Source: Pithys albifrons albifrons
Lineage: Eukaryota; Chordata; Aves; Passeriformes; Thamnophilidae
Direction: 5' to 3'
Assembly: GCF_047495875.1 (NCBI RefSeq)
Contig: NC_092461.1
Coordinates: 46,207,601-46,271,600 of the forward strand
Length of the DNA: 64,000 bases
The notes beneath the pieces are model-generated. The model did no database searches. It had not been told where the DNA came from and saw only the letters and a list, made by a program, of their open reading frames with translations. This document shows positions 44,236-56,990 of this stretch, piece after piece; positions within the stretch are counted from its first letter, which is position 1; every line of letters starts with the position of its first letter. The position numbers were made by a program, and so were the translations under genes.

Positions 44236-47200
44236 CTGAGGGAACACCGAGGTAGACAGAAGAGAGGCAGAAGGTTAGTACTCACCTTGGCATGAACATA
44301 TGCATTCCTAAACTTCAAGGGCCAAAACTAAACATGGACAGATCCTTCAATAAGAATTTCTGATAAATATTTGGTTCAGAAAGATTTTCTAAAGTAAGTT
44401 CAAAATTACTCTTTCCAGGTGATATCCCAGTAAGCTAATTGTTGTAGGCCTTTGACTTTTCAACTTCTTACACTGGAAGGAGTTGTTGATTCAAATGGGA
44501 AAAAAAGATCAAAAGTAATTTTTTTCCAACCACATTAGATCTCCTTTAGACTAATACAGTCTGTAGAGTAATTGAACCTGAAGCCTTTTTAGTTTACCTA
44601 GTTTAATAGTCACCATAAAAACAAAGTCAAAATTAATGAAAAAAAAGTAGTTTTATTTCTGTTCTTCAAATCCTCGATATTCAATTAGATATTCATTATT
44701 TGATGTTTACTCTGAAATGTCAATTAAAGTTTACAGAGCCAGGAAAAAAGTTATTAATAAAAATTGATTGCTATAAGAATGTTTATCTATTGTGTAAATT
44801 TATTTTGAATAGAGAAAAAAACAACAACCTTTGGGAATAGCCAGGATAGCTGATATGAAGTGAACAACAGATATTAAAAAATTAGAGAACTCACTTTAAA
44901 AAGAGTCTTTCTCTTGCAAATCGTTTCATTCTAATGTATATGGTATTCATTAGTCTCTAGATTAAAGAAAGTTTGAAAGATGTTAATAAGCACAGCAGAA
45001 AGTACAGTGAGATGTGACAGCAGGATGGTACAATGGCATAGCCTCATGGAAGTCAGGAGATGACTTGCTTAACTGTGTGAATTAGAAAGCATTGATACAG
45101 ATTTTTTTGGTGAGCTACAACTACTTGTTTTGATTGTGTTTTGTGGTTTGTTTTTGGTTTCCTTTTTTTTTTTTTTTTTACTATTTGCCTTTCTTCTTGA
45201 CATAAAACTGCTGGTGTCTATTGACAGCTCAGTTTAAAGAATTTTTTCCTTTTGCTTTATTTCTGCTTTCCAAGTATCTGAAGTTAAACTTCAGTGAAAC
45301 AGTAACTGTTGTAACCACAAGATATAGGATATGCTCTGGCTGTATGGGTTATTATTTCATATACATCTATCCTCACAGAAAGGGCAGATGTAAATTGATA
45401 AGAGTTTCAAGAGCGGGACAGGTAGGTAACTGCAGTATAATTACTCACAAACACATGCTAGTTTCAGAAGTGGGTTTTAATTTGAAGTTATAAGAGAGTA
45501 TATAAATCTCTTGTCTTCTGATCAGATAGCTCATTATATAGAAACCTGCCACCTCACTGCCTAATGAAAGTATTTTCTCCTATCTATCTAAAAAGACATA
45601 TACACATAAGCCAATTTGTTGGGTTTCTTGTACATCCTATGATAAAGAATGTGATGAACAGCAAATTTACTGTACAAATTGATGTATCTTTATCTATCTT
45701 TAAATTTACATATTCAACGGCTACAATTTCATCTTCTAATTCTCCTCCCTTCACCTTCACTTTTGATTTCCCTACATCTGTGTTTGGTAGAAGTAAAAAT
45801 GACACTGAGAAATACTATCGCCTTTTTTTTTTGTCACCTGATACACTTAATTACGACTTACAGACTGCTTTTCTAGTCTTCTGTGCACAGTTGTTGTAAT
45901 ATAGCAAAATGCAAATGTGAATGTCCCAGGTAGCTCAAAGGATGCTTTTTCCTTATCTCCAAACCACTTCTAAAAGAGCAATTCCTGTGAACATGGCAGC
46001 AAGGACTGAGGGGACTCAGTACTGACTCGCTCTGGCTCAGGAAGTCTCAGAACTACTCTCATCCAACTCTCCTCACCCCAGCTCAGCTCCAGCCCAAGGT
46101 GAGCAAATTCATTCAATGGAGAATAATCATTCATCATGGCAAAGAATCCATATTTAAAGGAAGAAAGTAATTATTTGTGGAGCTTGGGTGAACAATGGGA
46201 TTAAGTACAGCTAAGAGATATGTTGCATCAGGTCAGGAATTCAGTGGATAACAGTCTACACAGGCATCAGTGTACTTGACTACCAGAAGCTCTGTTGGGC
46301 ACTTTGTTACCAATCACTGACAATTTATATTTCTCCTGAGCATGTGTTTAAGGAAAAATTGTTCAGAGAATTGCTCACAGTGTTGCAGTTATCAGATTGA
46401 ATCCTCAACTACAGGTAAATTGTCCTTAGTGGTCAAGGAGGGAGTATTTCAAAGTCATATAATTAACACTGTACAGCAATGAAAAAAAATACTGTTACTC
46501 CTTGAGTGACTGCATGCCATATACCTAATATATATATATATTGCAAACTATTAGCTGAATTTATGCATATTGGCATCTTGATGCACATTTTCCATTTATC
46601 TAACATCACTACCTTTTACTGCTGCCAGTAAACTGTAGGCTGTAATTTGACGATGTCTTAGAACTGCCTCTTAGCATCAGATAAAAAAAATCACAGTCAC
46701 AGCAAAAAGTACTCTGAGCTGAGGCAAATTCAGTCTGAAGGTTTGAGTGTGTTTTAAAATGCCAAGAAATTAGCTTTGCACTGCCATGCTTTAAGCCAAG
46801 CCAGAAGTTGTCTTGCAGTATTCAGACTGCAAAATTTTCTAGTCCTGACCTAAACTGAAGTCAAAGTAACATGTGGCTGCAGCAAAAAAAGCAATTCTGT
46901 TTTCACCTCCCTCCTTGTGATGGACCCAAACATGAGTGTGTGGGCCAGGACAGGCTGCTCATCCAGCTAAAAACTAAGCATTTCTCTGTAAAGCTGGTTT
47001 TTGGTTTTCTCAGGTCAATGACCCAACTCATATACCCATATGCTACCACAGGCCCCATAGCTGAAGTAGAAGAGGCAGAATCCAAGGATAGCACCTCTTT
47101 GGTGGTTCAGTCAGTGCAGAGCAGTGAGGAGGATTCTCTATAATTTTAAACTCTCCAAAGTGCATATCCTTCCAAAGCTGCCATAAATAACAAATCTGGT

Positions 47201-50200
47201 ACAACCCCTCTATTGCCAGGCAGAAATTCAATCTCCTGAGCCAGATGACCAGTCATGGTTGTGTCTCTGAGAGAGACTGCAAGGCCCTGGGTTCAGGTAA
47301 CTATTTGCTTATTGGTAAATACTCCCTAAATTGGCTCTAGCAGTAGAGATTCTTCATGCTCAGCGACATCAGAGGATGACCCATTGTGCGAATGGCAGCA
47401 GCTCCTAGGAGGTGTTCTGGCAAGGCTGACTTTGTCCTCAGCATGGCCAGAGAGTTTTTCTTCCCATTGCAAGCTGAGGTACCACTCAGGGCTTCTGACC
47501 TGAAGACTTTTATCTCACCTGAATTTGTGTTACAGGGGAGCCCAGCATCTAAACACATGAGTTATGCCAAAGCTGCTTTCTTATCCACACAAAAAAAACC
47601 TTATTGGAATGGATGGGGCTGCACAGAAATAGTTTAGAGGAAATTTTGGTCCACTTTATTTAAGTAAACTGCCATTTCTTTTTTCAAATCACTTCATATG
47701 AAACAGAACTAAACATCATTTGGGAGGGGGCTTTGACATCAGTGGAGTGCTAAGAGAACAAACTTTTAAAGAACATGCTTTTATTACCCATAAGCAGCAG
47801 GATTAGCATCCTCATTCCTTGCTCAGGTAAAGGCAAGCATACACTGATTGATCTTTTCCTGTGGATGTGTGCTGCATATCCTATGCTTAGAGTACAAATT
47901 ATTCTTAGGGAGATTTCAAACATGAAAAAAAGGCTTTGAGCAAATCTAGTTTATTCCAAATTTCAAGTGTAGTTTAAATGACAACAAAGTGCTTGAGACT
48001 GAACATGGTGGCTACATACATTCTTCAAACCTTATCTTTTATCTTTTTATTTCTGAGAATGTTCTAACAAAGTATCTAAAGTGTATTTTACTAAATAGAT
48101 TCTCAATATTTTAATTCTGAACTGTTCTCCTTTTCCATCCTACTCCAAAAACTTGTCATTCTAAGGATGTCTTTTTATTAGACACTTTCATTACCATAGT
48201 ACTTACAGTTTGGTAGTTGCTTCCTTCTCCTTTGAACACTAATCTTTTGTATATTGACAGATAAAAGTGATAATCATTCTGTGGATATCTCTCTTTTTGT
48301 ACTTGGTGGTGATCCTTGCAAGGCACTGAGATTGTATATCCCAGTCCATGATCTTGTAATAAAAAGGACCGTGCAACAAGGAGGAGGATTAAATAAATAG
48401 AAGGATTAATGTATTGATCTACTAACACCACAAGTGAAACCAAACAGTAAGACTGAGGATTTCATGTGAGCCTTACAAAACTTATCTTGCATTGGAAGCA
48501 GGAATCTGTGCATTCTCTGCTGTGTGAAAACAGAGGGATTTCTCAGGGGAGCAGGTCATTGCAGACTGCACCACTGTCTAAGAGAGGACTTTCTCCAGAC
48601 AGCAATTTACCCGTTATAACTGACCAAGATGGCCATGATGACCTTAGATGACTTGATTGGACTAAGCAACTAACTCTGTGAGATATGCCTAATGTTAAGT
48701 GAGCTGGATCCCATCTCAAGTATATAACAACCTGTTTGCTATCTAAGGTTGTATTTATTTTTCACAGTCCCCTTGATACCTGAGGAAACAAAGAATTACT
48801 CTGGGGAAAGTATGAAATCTACCTGCAAACATGTAATTAAGTGTTCATATTATGGTAGACAACTATATTGTCAGCTATACCTGCCTTTGCCATTGCAGTA
48901 GGAAATTTTAACTTGTTTGTCTAACTAAATGTGGAGATGCTAGACTTTTTTGAACATGGACTTGTGTTTCCTCATTTTACACCACTGGCTATCATTTACA
49001 TGCTGCTACTATATAAAAAATATTACTAATAATGCCACAATATCCCTGCTTTGCTCCCAATACTATACTTTATGCAAATGCAGGCTTTACTCATATAAAC
49101 AATCAGGTTACTTAGGCTTTTAGAAAAAATCCTGCTGTCTTTATAAGACATAAAAGATGATGCTTTATAATCTTCTCTTTTCAATTTCATGATATAACAG
49201 TATTCATATTCAGCAGTGTTCAACGTAAAAGATGTCTGTTTTTCAAGTGATGTACATATAATCAGACATGTATACTAAAGTGATATTGAGAACTTGAGGA
49301 TCAAATTATCCTCTTCTACCAGTTAATGGGCAAAACCCATTAAACAGTTCTTATTTGACTATTAACTATAATTGACAACTTAATTAAATATAACCTAGGC
49401 CACATGTTTCTGCTGTGCATTTCAAAGCATGGCTCTAGTGCTCTGCAACACTCGTTGCTCTTAGCAGGATGCTCAGTTATCTTTTGTGGTCATGCCATCT
49501 CTGTAATAAGAAACATGGACCCTCTCATTAAACAGTTACAATCTACATAAAATAAGAAGAATATAAAGTTCAGCCGATCACCCAAGGGGGACACCCAGCT
49601 TGTCTGAGCAGGGACACAGCTCAGCTTTGTTTCCTGAGGGAGCTGTACAGAGCAGGGAGGCACAAGCTTGGGGAAGTGACCCACTGGGGTGCCATGCAGG
49701 GGTGAGAGCCAAGCCACTCAGCATGGAGCACTGTTTCCCAATGTTCACATCAAGCTGCCTGACCTGACGGGAGCCTGCTTCCGAGAGTCAGCTGTGAGGG
49801 ACGAACTCTGTGTTTCTCACTGTTGCACCGGCTGTGCTACCTGCTGTATGCTGTGTGAGTATGAGGCAGTCTGGTTTACTGCAAATAGCAAGGCATTAAT
49901 CTACTAACTATATTCTACTGGTATTATTACACAGAGCACAATAGAAAAAGAAATTAGTCAAATCTATGTCTCAGTTTTGAGCCATCAATACATAAAAATA
50001 TTTTATGAAAGTCAGAGTAACAAAGATATTTAGCATTTATAAATCACTTTTATATACAGACTCCCTTAAATAGACTTTTTGCAGGAGAGTTAGAGACAGC
50101 AAAAGTACAAACTTGACTGAGTGACATAGTGCCTTAGCTGGGACCAAATCTCAAGTCTCCCAAAATCCCAGGCTAGTTCCTTCTCATCAGATTCCAAAAA

Positions 50201-50535
50201 TAATTTAAGAGTCATTTTGTATATCTGGCAAGATTACTAACAGGTTGTAATATAAATAAACTATAGTTAAAATGTTTCATTCATAATTGACACTTCCTAA
50301 TTGCCGTTTGATATAGGAAATAAAATACTGTTTCTTTTCTGCCCTTGCAGTAAGTAATAGTGAATAAGCAATAAAAAACATACTTGTATGCATGTGTATA
50401 CATATCACAGAATTTCAACTTGACTATTTAGCAAAAAAGAAATACATTTTACCTCTTTGCACAGCTTCAGAATAGTGAACTCTAAAACAAGTGTGTTTTA
50501 TGTTTCAGAAAGACATTTCAAGCTGCTATTCCTAC
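44236..50535 (-). other. TRHR: TRHR intron
   Basis: A 6.3-kb intron between the two coding exons, in the conserved place just before TM6. Simple stretches inside it include a T run at 45161-45179 and a TA run near 46527-46540. No nested gene or repeat was recognised. Confidence 0.85.
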
Positions 50536-51330
50536 CTGCCTTCGAGAAGCAATAGTGCTGTTGAAACTCCTGTTAGTCATCTTGGAATTCGCAGGCTTGC
50601 TTTTGTGAGCCACATCATTTCTCCATGTCTTAGAGTTTTCTTTTGGGTCCAAAGGTATGGGGTTCAGGAACAGTATTCTAGCAATCAGGCCATAGAGAAC
50701 AGTCGCCAATACCATTGGCACAACATAAAATATACCAAAGTCCATCATATAGATAGGAGAGTAATAGCTCCTGGACACCTTGTAGCCACAGGACACAACA
50801 GTAGTCTCTTTGTAGGCTACCGTATTAATGTCCAGCAAGAAAAACCAGAGCATACAGTACATGGAGGTGAAAGACCAGACAAAAACAATGATCTTTTTGG
50901 CTCTTGAAAAAGTGCATAGAAATTGGGCTTTGATTGGGTGGCAGATGGCTATGTATCTCTCAATGGTGAAGGCAGCAATGGAAAAAGAAGAAGCATTGAT
51001 TCCTAGGTATTGGAAATAAGTAATGCAGAGACACCCCACATAGCCATACACCCAGGATCTATACAGGCTTTCTGTGATATTGGGTAGTCCTGCGGCTACA
51101 AGCACTATGAGATCTGCCACAGCCAGACTCACCAGATAGCAGTTAGTGGGAGTTCTCATGTGCTTGGTTCTGAGGACTACCAAAACCACCATGATGTTGC
51201 CCACAATGCCCAGTCCACAGATGAGGAGGACCAAGAGGATGGTAACCACTTGGTATTCAACTGTAATCATCTCCTGGCTTGATAGTGGCAGCACAGTTTG
51301 GTTCTGCTTCTCCCCTGTGTCATTCTCCAT
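50536..51330 (-). CDS. TRHR: TRHR first coding exon, thyrotropin-releasing hormone receptor (TM1-TM5)
   Basis: Encodes a class A G-protein-coupled receptor for the tripeptide TRH. It couples through Gq to phospholipase C and acts at the surface of pituitary thyrotrophs, lactotrophs and neurons. The 265 residues start at MENDTGEK (ATG 51328-51330), the first in-frame ATG. They carry two N-glycosylation sites (N3, N10), TM1 with [11 protein letters not shown]2 with Asp73, Cys100 and the second-loop Cys for the disulfide, TM3 with the ligand residues Tyr108 and Asn112 in [15 protein letters not shown], and a third intracellular loop ending ASRRQ. The donor GTAGGA begins at 50535 and joins in phase 0 to VTKML. 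The closeness to human TRHR in the transmembrane segments leaves little doubt of identity; it is the TRHR1 type by its neighbour NUDCD1. Confidence 0.96.
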
Positions 51331-51393
51331 CTTCACAAGCCCACTGCTGCTTCTGCCCAGCACTTGGTCTCAGCACCTGTTCTCCATGGTCCC
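51331..51393 (-). promoter_or_regulatory. TRHR: TRHR 5' UTR segment with short upstream ORF
   Basis: Read on the minus strand, CACCCTTTTGCAG ending at 51394 looks like a splice acceptor, so the 5' UTR may be spliced here, as in the human gene. Within the segment a five-codon upstream ORF (ATG at 51387-51385, stop TGA at 51372-51370) precedes the receptor ATG by 39 bases. Such a uORF could reduce receptor translation. Both points are inferred from sequence only. Confidence 0.4.
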
Positions 51394-52020
51394 CTGCAAA
51401 AGGGTGAACAGAGCAGAGTGTGGGTGATCTGCAGCTTCAAAGCACATTCTCCATATAGTCACAGTCCCATTCCTGTATCGTACTCCAGTTCCCCGAAAGC
51501 ACCTGGACTTTCAGTTCTTGTAAATTCAACTACCAGATGAGTTAATCCCTCTAAGACTCCAGCTCATTTGCACAGGTTTAAAGGCTGCTTTCTCATAGCC
51601 AGTTTGAGGCATTCATGAAAACGAGCATGTGGAGGTGGGAGTTTCCTCCCTGCAGAGGCAGGGAAAGCAGAGCCCTCCTACACTGCCAGCTGCTGAGCTC
51701 CGCACGGGGCTGAGCTGATCCAGTGCAGGCAGACCAGCATCATCACTTGCCAGGGGGAGTCACAAAGTGCCGAGGGTGGAGACAACAGCACAAGGTGTAA
51801 AGAGAGGGAGTTGTAAAGCCCACGCCTGTTTCCCCTCTCTGCTATCTCTCGTATCGATCATATTGATCCACACTGGCAAACCAAGGAGAGATGACTGGCA
51901 ATAAAAATACACCAGTTTCTGAAATTCTGACTTGCCCGTGTCGCTGTCCTTGTGAAAATGATCACAGCACAAATTGCAGCTTAATAAGATCAGTCACAAA
52001 CATATGAATGTGTGTACATG

Positions 52021-52046
52021 CACATACACACACACAACACACACAG
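52021..52046 (+). repeat. Short CA microsatellite
   Basis: An interrupted CACACA run of about 26 bases. Confidence 0.9.
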
Positions 52047-54523
52047 AGTGCTACTAATACTCATTCACCACCATTTCCTCAAAGAAGGGTCTCCTATGGT
52101 TGACTAAACTCCTCCATGGTCAGTCAGGTTGTGTAAAACCACAGCCTGTGGAAGTAATTGCTTTGGTCTGTGCAGATAAAGCTCTACCAATGCTATAACC
52201 TAGCCACACCTGGAGATAAATGCAGCTCTTTTCTGTTTCTCTTGCTGTCAATCTAAATGCCTCAATGAATAAAACAGTAGCAAACTTTCTGCAGGGTTCT
52301 ATGAAAGTGCTCTTGTTAATACCTAACCACAGTCCCTCAACTCGTAATTTTTCTTATACTATTGCATTAAAAGGTTAAAGTTTAAATTTGCCTTAAAATC
52401 CCTCCTTTTACTCCATTTACGGTGAATGTTTTTGCTCTTTGCTCAGAAAGGGTTCAACAAAATACACAAAAGTAGAGTGAGAGTATGTAAGTCCTTGCAG
52501 TGCAAGAAGTAATGACTGAGGACATGGGATGCAGAGAAGCTGTGGAATATTTAAAAGGCCACATGACTTTGAAGTGAATATTGAAGGTCTGGAGGATGTG
52601 CAAGACATGGTCTCTAGTGCTTGCCTCATTCCTGTATCAGAGATGGGATAGATCATCTTGTCTCCGTTACTTTTTATTGCTTTTTATCAAGTGTTGCATT
52701 CTGGTCATGAAAAAAGTATGGAGTTGTCACTGTAGGGCATTTAGAGGATTTTGATGGTATTAATATCCTATATGAAGCAATTCCCTTTTCTTTCTATACA
52801 GTACTTCTCCAACCTTCAGTGTTTCTGTAAAACCTGCAGCAATTGCAGAAGGAATTTCAAGACTAGAAATCCATTTTCTGGTGTTAATGCAACTGTCAAA
52901 ATACACTGGGTAGTTTCAAAAGCAGTTCAGCATGAATACATGCAAGCCCAGCAGATGTGCCAGAGAAATTCTGACAGCAGATGGACCCTAGATCACTGTG
53001 ATACTTTTACCACATGTCTGTTACTCTTTATACCCATACCTGTTGGTCCAGGCATCAGTTGACATTGCATGTACTAATGAGGACAGATGCAGTTAGCAAG
53101 TCAACAACAATAACGACATGAAAACAAGACTGGAAATGTGCTGATTTTTTCTAACACATTTATGTTGGTACAACCCTTTGAGTAGGAGAGAGAGGGGAAG
53201 GCATCATGTTGATACCACCTGTGCTGTGTACCACTTAGCCAACAGTATTCTTGTTCAAATTTTTTCCCATTTGCCTCACTTAAAATGTGTCTCTGCTCAC
53301 TTGAGTCATAACAAACCCATAACAAACTGTCTCATACATTAAGCACACATTGAGATAGAATAGTGAATCACTATAAGCAGTTTACCCAATAGGTATAAAT
53401 TGTTCTTAATTTTGTTTCTCTGACTCAGATCACTTCCCCAGCTGCTTTTCTGTTTTGAAAATTGACTCCACAATTTCATACTCTATTACCTGCCTGTACT
53501 CAGGGTTCATAAAAAAAAATCACAGCTAATTTGGATTCTTTACTCTGTGTGAACCTCCAGTGGAGTGCTGAACACTTACTGCTGTACAAATGTTTCCAAG
53601 GATGTGGTTTGTAGACAACAAAAGCCACCATCAGTAACAATTTCAGTATCATCCAAAGGCTAGCTTTTAAAGTTCATAACTAGCTACTGACATGATCAGA
53701 TCCAAATGTGTTTGGGATTTACACTTGACACGGTTAAATAGTGTAGCAACTTTGGTCAACTAGACATTATCCTCCTACATTTGCTGTACCACATAGCCGT
53801 GTTTTTGTGCTGATGCAGTGAGCTAGTGGATAAGTCTTTGAATTGTGGGAGAACTCTGCACCTGGAAAAGCCTTTTATGAGTAAAGATTGTGAGGGGACT
53901 AAATACCTCTTCTGTGAGATAAATCCCATTACCCAAGTCAGTGATCCTTCTTTATAACTATTTTTTTTATTGTTTGTCACTGGAGAACACTGAAGTACTG
54001 CTAAAATCCTGAGGGGATTTTCCAAAAGTAATTTAGGACTTTGGATGAGTTGGAAACTCTAACATTCCTACCTGTATCTTACAAAGTCTATTTGATTTAG
54101 GGACCTTTAATCTCCATAAGAGTGCAAATCCTATTTCAAAGATGACTTTTGCTGTATCATATTTAGTTTCATTTAATGTTCATCTTGGATTGGTGATGGC
54201 TCAGGGCAAGTAATAAGGAATCTTTTACTTAATTGTTTCAAAAAAAACAATTGTCAAGATAATTATGAAAAATGGATTTAAGCATTCAGCTGGTTCATGT
54301 GGGAAATTTGGTTCATCTCTTGCCTGTCCACAAGGTCAGTGGACCAAAATACTGGTTTGAGGAGACAGATCTGAGGTCTTGTGGTAAAGGAGGCTGGAAA
54401 GACTTTAAGATGTGTGCACTTTTATTCTCTAATTTCTACCAACTCAGGTGAAGATAAACTGTACAAGAGCCTGATGAAGGAGCAGGAACTTTGTCAGACT
54501 AAATAGAGAAAGATCACTCTAAA

Positions 54524-54593
54524 CCTCCCCCCCCCCTCCTCCTTCCCCCCCCCCCCCTCCTCCCCCCCCCCCCCTCCTCCCCCGGCCCGGCCT
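54524..54593 (+). repeat. C-rich low-complexity tract with G-quadruplex potential on the minus strand
   Basis: Four long C runs (up to about 13) separated by TCCTCC-type spacers. On the minus strand this gives at least four G runs of three or more with short loops, the sequence requirement for an intramolecular G-quadruplex. Confidence 0.85.
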
Positions 54594-56849
54594 TCTAATC
54601 TTTCTTCCTCTATAAACCCCTGTATCACCATGGGGGGACAACATACATCCTTCCTTGTGATTTTTCCCCTTACCCTTAGCTCTAAAGGCCTGTTATGTTT
54701 TGTGGACATTTTTCACAACCACCTTAGTAGGGAGGATCAGAGGCTTTACTGTCAGAGATATGTTCACAGCTAGGGACCTTTTTCCTCTCATCTGGCTGCT
54801 CTCAGCACAGCAGGCTGGATCAGGAAGGATGTGGTCAATGCTGTAAGAGGTACATGGAGTTCTTGTCCATGAGTTGCAAAGCTGAAGACAGTCAAAACAG
54901 TGGGAAAAATTACCTTCTGAGTTGACTTCAGACTGATATCACTTTCTGTGGAGGTTTAGCTGATTATAGTGCTCTAACCTTTTTTTCCAAAGTGATCAGT
55001 AGCCCAGCAGGGTGTTGGTGGTTCAGGTGTAGCTTTCTCTTAAACTGTCAACAGAGAAGGTAAGTAAAAGGCAGTAAAACATTTTAGATTGTTCAGAAAG
55101 GAAGTATGGCTTTATGATCCAGAGCTCAGGCATTGAAATGAATGAGCATCACTGCAATCCCTAACAGCTGTTCCAATAATTTTATAATGTGTGGGGATTT
55201 AAGACCTCAGTGGAGTTGCTACTCATTCATCTCTTTTTATCTTTAGGTTTCATATTCCAGGTGAACTGCCAGACTCAGCTGTCATGTGTTAGCAATGAGT
55301 TGTTACCAGAAAAATTAATGTTAGCCCCACAGGCTAAAATCAACTCTCCATAAACACCAGCAGAGCCTTAACAGGGAACCATAGACTCTCTCCCTGATGC
55401 TGCTTTGTACTTACACAGTGTGCACATATGATAAATGAGGTCATGAGAGGATGTAAAAAGCAGTTCCTGTTATTTGCCAATATCATGGCAGAACAAATGG
55501 CTTTACTGAGAAAAACCAACCATCAAGAACAGGTTCAAAATGCATGACATATCACAGAAGGAATGCTTCACACTGCAGATTCTTACTTCACCTGTGAAGT
55601 TGAAAGGGGTTAATGCTGTTCCTGAGGACAGGGACAAAAAAAAAAAGACAGAGAAAAGAAATGGTGAGGGAAGACATGGGTATCAGTGAAAACATGTGAT
55701 AGTCTGAAAGAAACGTTGATCCTGTGCCTGGCTGAGCATCATCATAAGTCACTGGCAGAGCACCAGGACAGGCTCTTATTGTTGAGCCCTGTGTGAAGGC
55801 CAGTAGCAGTCTTGGAGAAGGTCTGGGAAGGATACTGCTCTCCCCATCATGTCAGAGTCCTGTTCTCTTGTGCTTATATACAATAATCCAGTACTTCCCC
55901 TGCTCCTTCCCTTCCTCTTGCCAGCCCATGAGGAAATCTGGCAATGTTTTACAGAGGGGAAAGAACTGCAGGGGTGCAAGCTCTGCTCCAAACCCTGCTC
56001 CTGACTGCCTGCCTGTCTGCTCCAGGCTGCATGCTGTCAGTGTGCAGTTGTTCCAGGGGTGCAGCCCAGAGTACCCTGTGACCTGGCTCACTCACAGTCA
56101 CTCTCAGTCTGATATCAGCCACTAAGGCAACTTTAAGAGACAGCCTGGCTGTTCAAGAGGATCCTCACTGCCATCTGCAGAAAACTTTGAACCAGCAGCA
56201 GAAGAAGGTGATAAATAACTGCCAAAGAAACCTTAGAGGAAAATATTTGGGGGACAAGCAGCAGGGAAGGAAATACAGCTGGTGACCACTTCTTCAAGTG
56301 GCAGGAGGGTTAAGAAAGCCACATAAGCCAGAAAATAAAGAAATTGGAAAATGAAAAACAAACCCACCACCACCAAAACCATCAAGCAAATAAAACCCTA
56401 CCCCTCTGCCCCAAAATACAAACAAGCACCAATAAAAGGACAAAAGGCTAACTTGTTTTGCAAGTGGGTCTTGACAGCAGAACTGGAAGAAGACTGGGCT
56501 GTCGGTGAACTGAAAGAGAGAGCACCTGCTTGATGATCTGCTATGAAGAACAAAGCCAGCAAGACCAACCAAAGGTGTCCCAAGGGATAGGGACTGTTTT
56601 CTTCCCCTCAACTCATTCCGTCCATGTTTGCAGGCCCAGCCCCACCACAGAGGGTGATGGAGAAAGACATGGAATGCTGCTCTGCTTTGAGAAACACAGC
56701 CCATTGCCACATGGTGGTCAGTCCTCTGCATGGCACCTGGGATGAAGGGACGGAATGCTCAAGTTCTTCTCCTCAAAATCAGTAGTGAGTTACTGGTGCT
56801 GGGTGAGGTTGGGCTGTTTAGCTACAGGAACACTGCATTGCAGGTTCCA

Positions 56850-56990
56850 TGGGAAGCTGTTTGGATGACCGATTTGGAGACTTGGAGGTTTTCAGAACTT
56901 GCCTTGACAAGGCTCTGGGCACACTAATGCACCTGTGATTGCTTTGCGCAGGAAGGTGTACTAGATGATCTCCAGAAATATCTTCCCACG
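56850..56990 (+). mobile_element. Degraded CR1 LINE 3' fragment, plus orientation
   Basis: Motifs GACAAGGCTCTGGGCACACT and TGTACTAGATGATCTCCAGA are in the right order for the last ~140 bases of CR1. The 3' terminal repeats are absent. Confidence 0.55.

Larger units (their letters stand above)
51394..56849. other. Region upstream of TRHR, no other gene recognised
   Basis: The TRHR promoter and any non-coding first exon should lie in the first few hundred bases. The more GC-rich patch at about 51600-51800 is a plausible place, but I could not fix a donor or TATA box. Beyond it are a CA repeat, a C-rich tract (both listed) and unremarkable DNA. Open frames such as 56294-56731 on the minus strand are unrecognised. 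Confidence 0.5.

Noticed and set aside
50491..50907. 138-codon plus-strand frame opposite TRHR exon 1
   Set aside because: Antisense shadow of the conserved receptor exon.
56294..56731. 145-codon minus-strand frame
   Set aside because: Low-complexity Trp/Gly/Phe-rich translation with no domain, no conserved neighbour and an equally open opposite strand.
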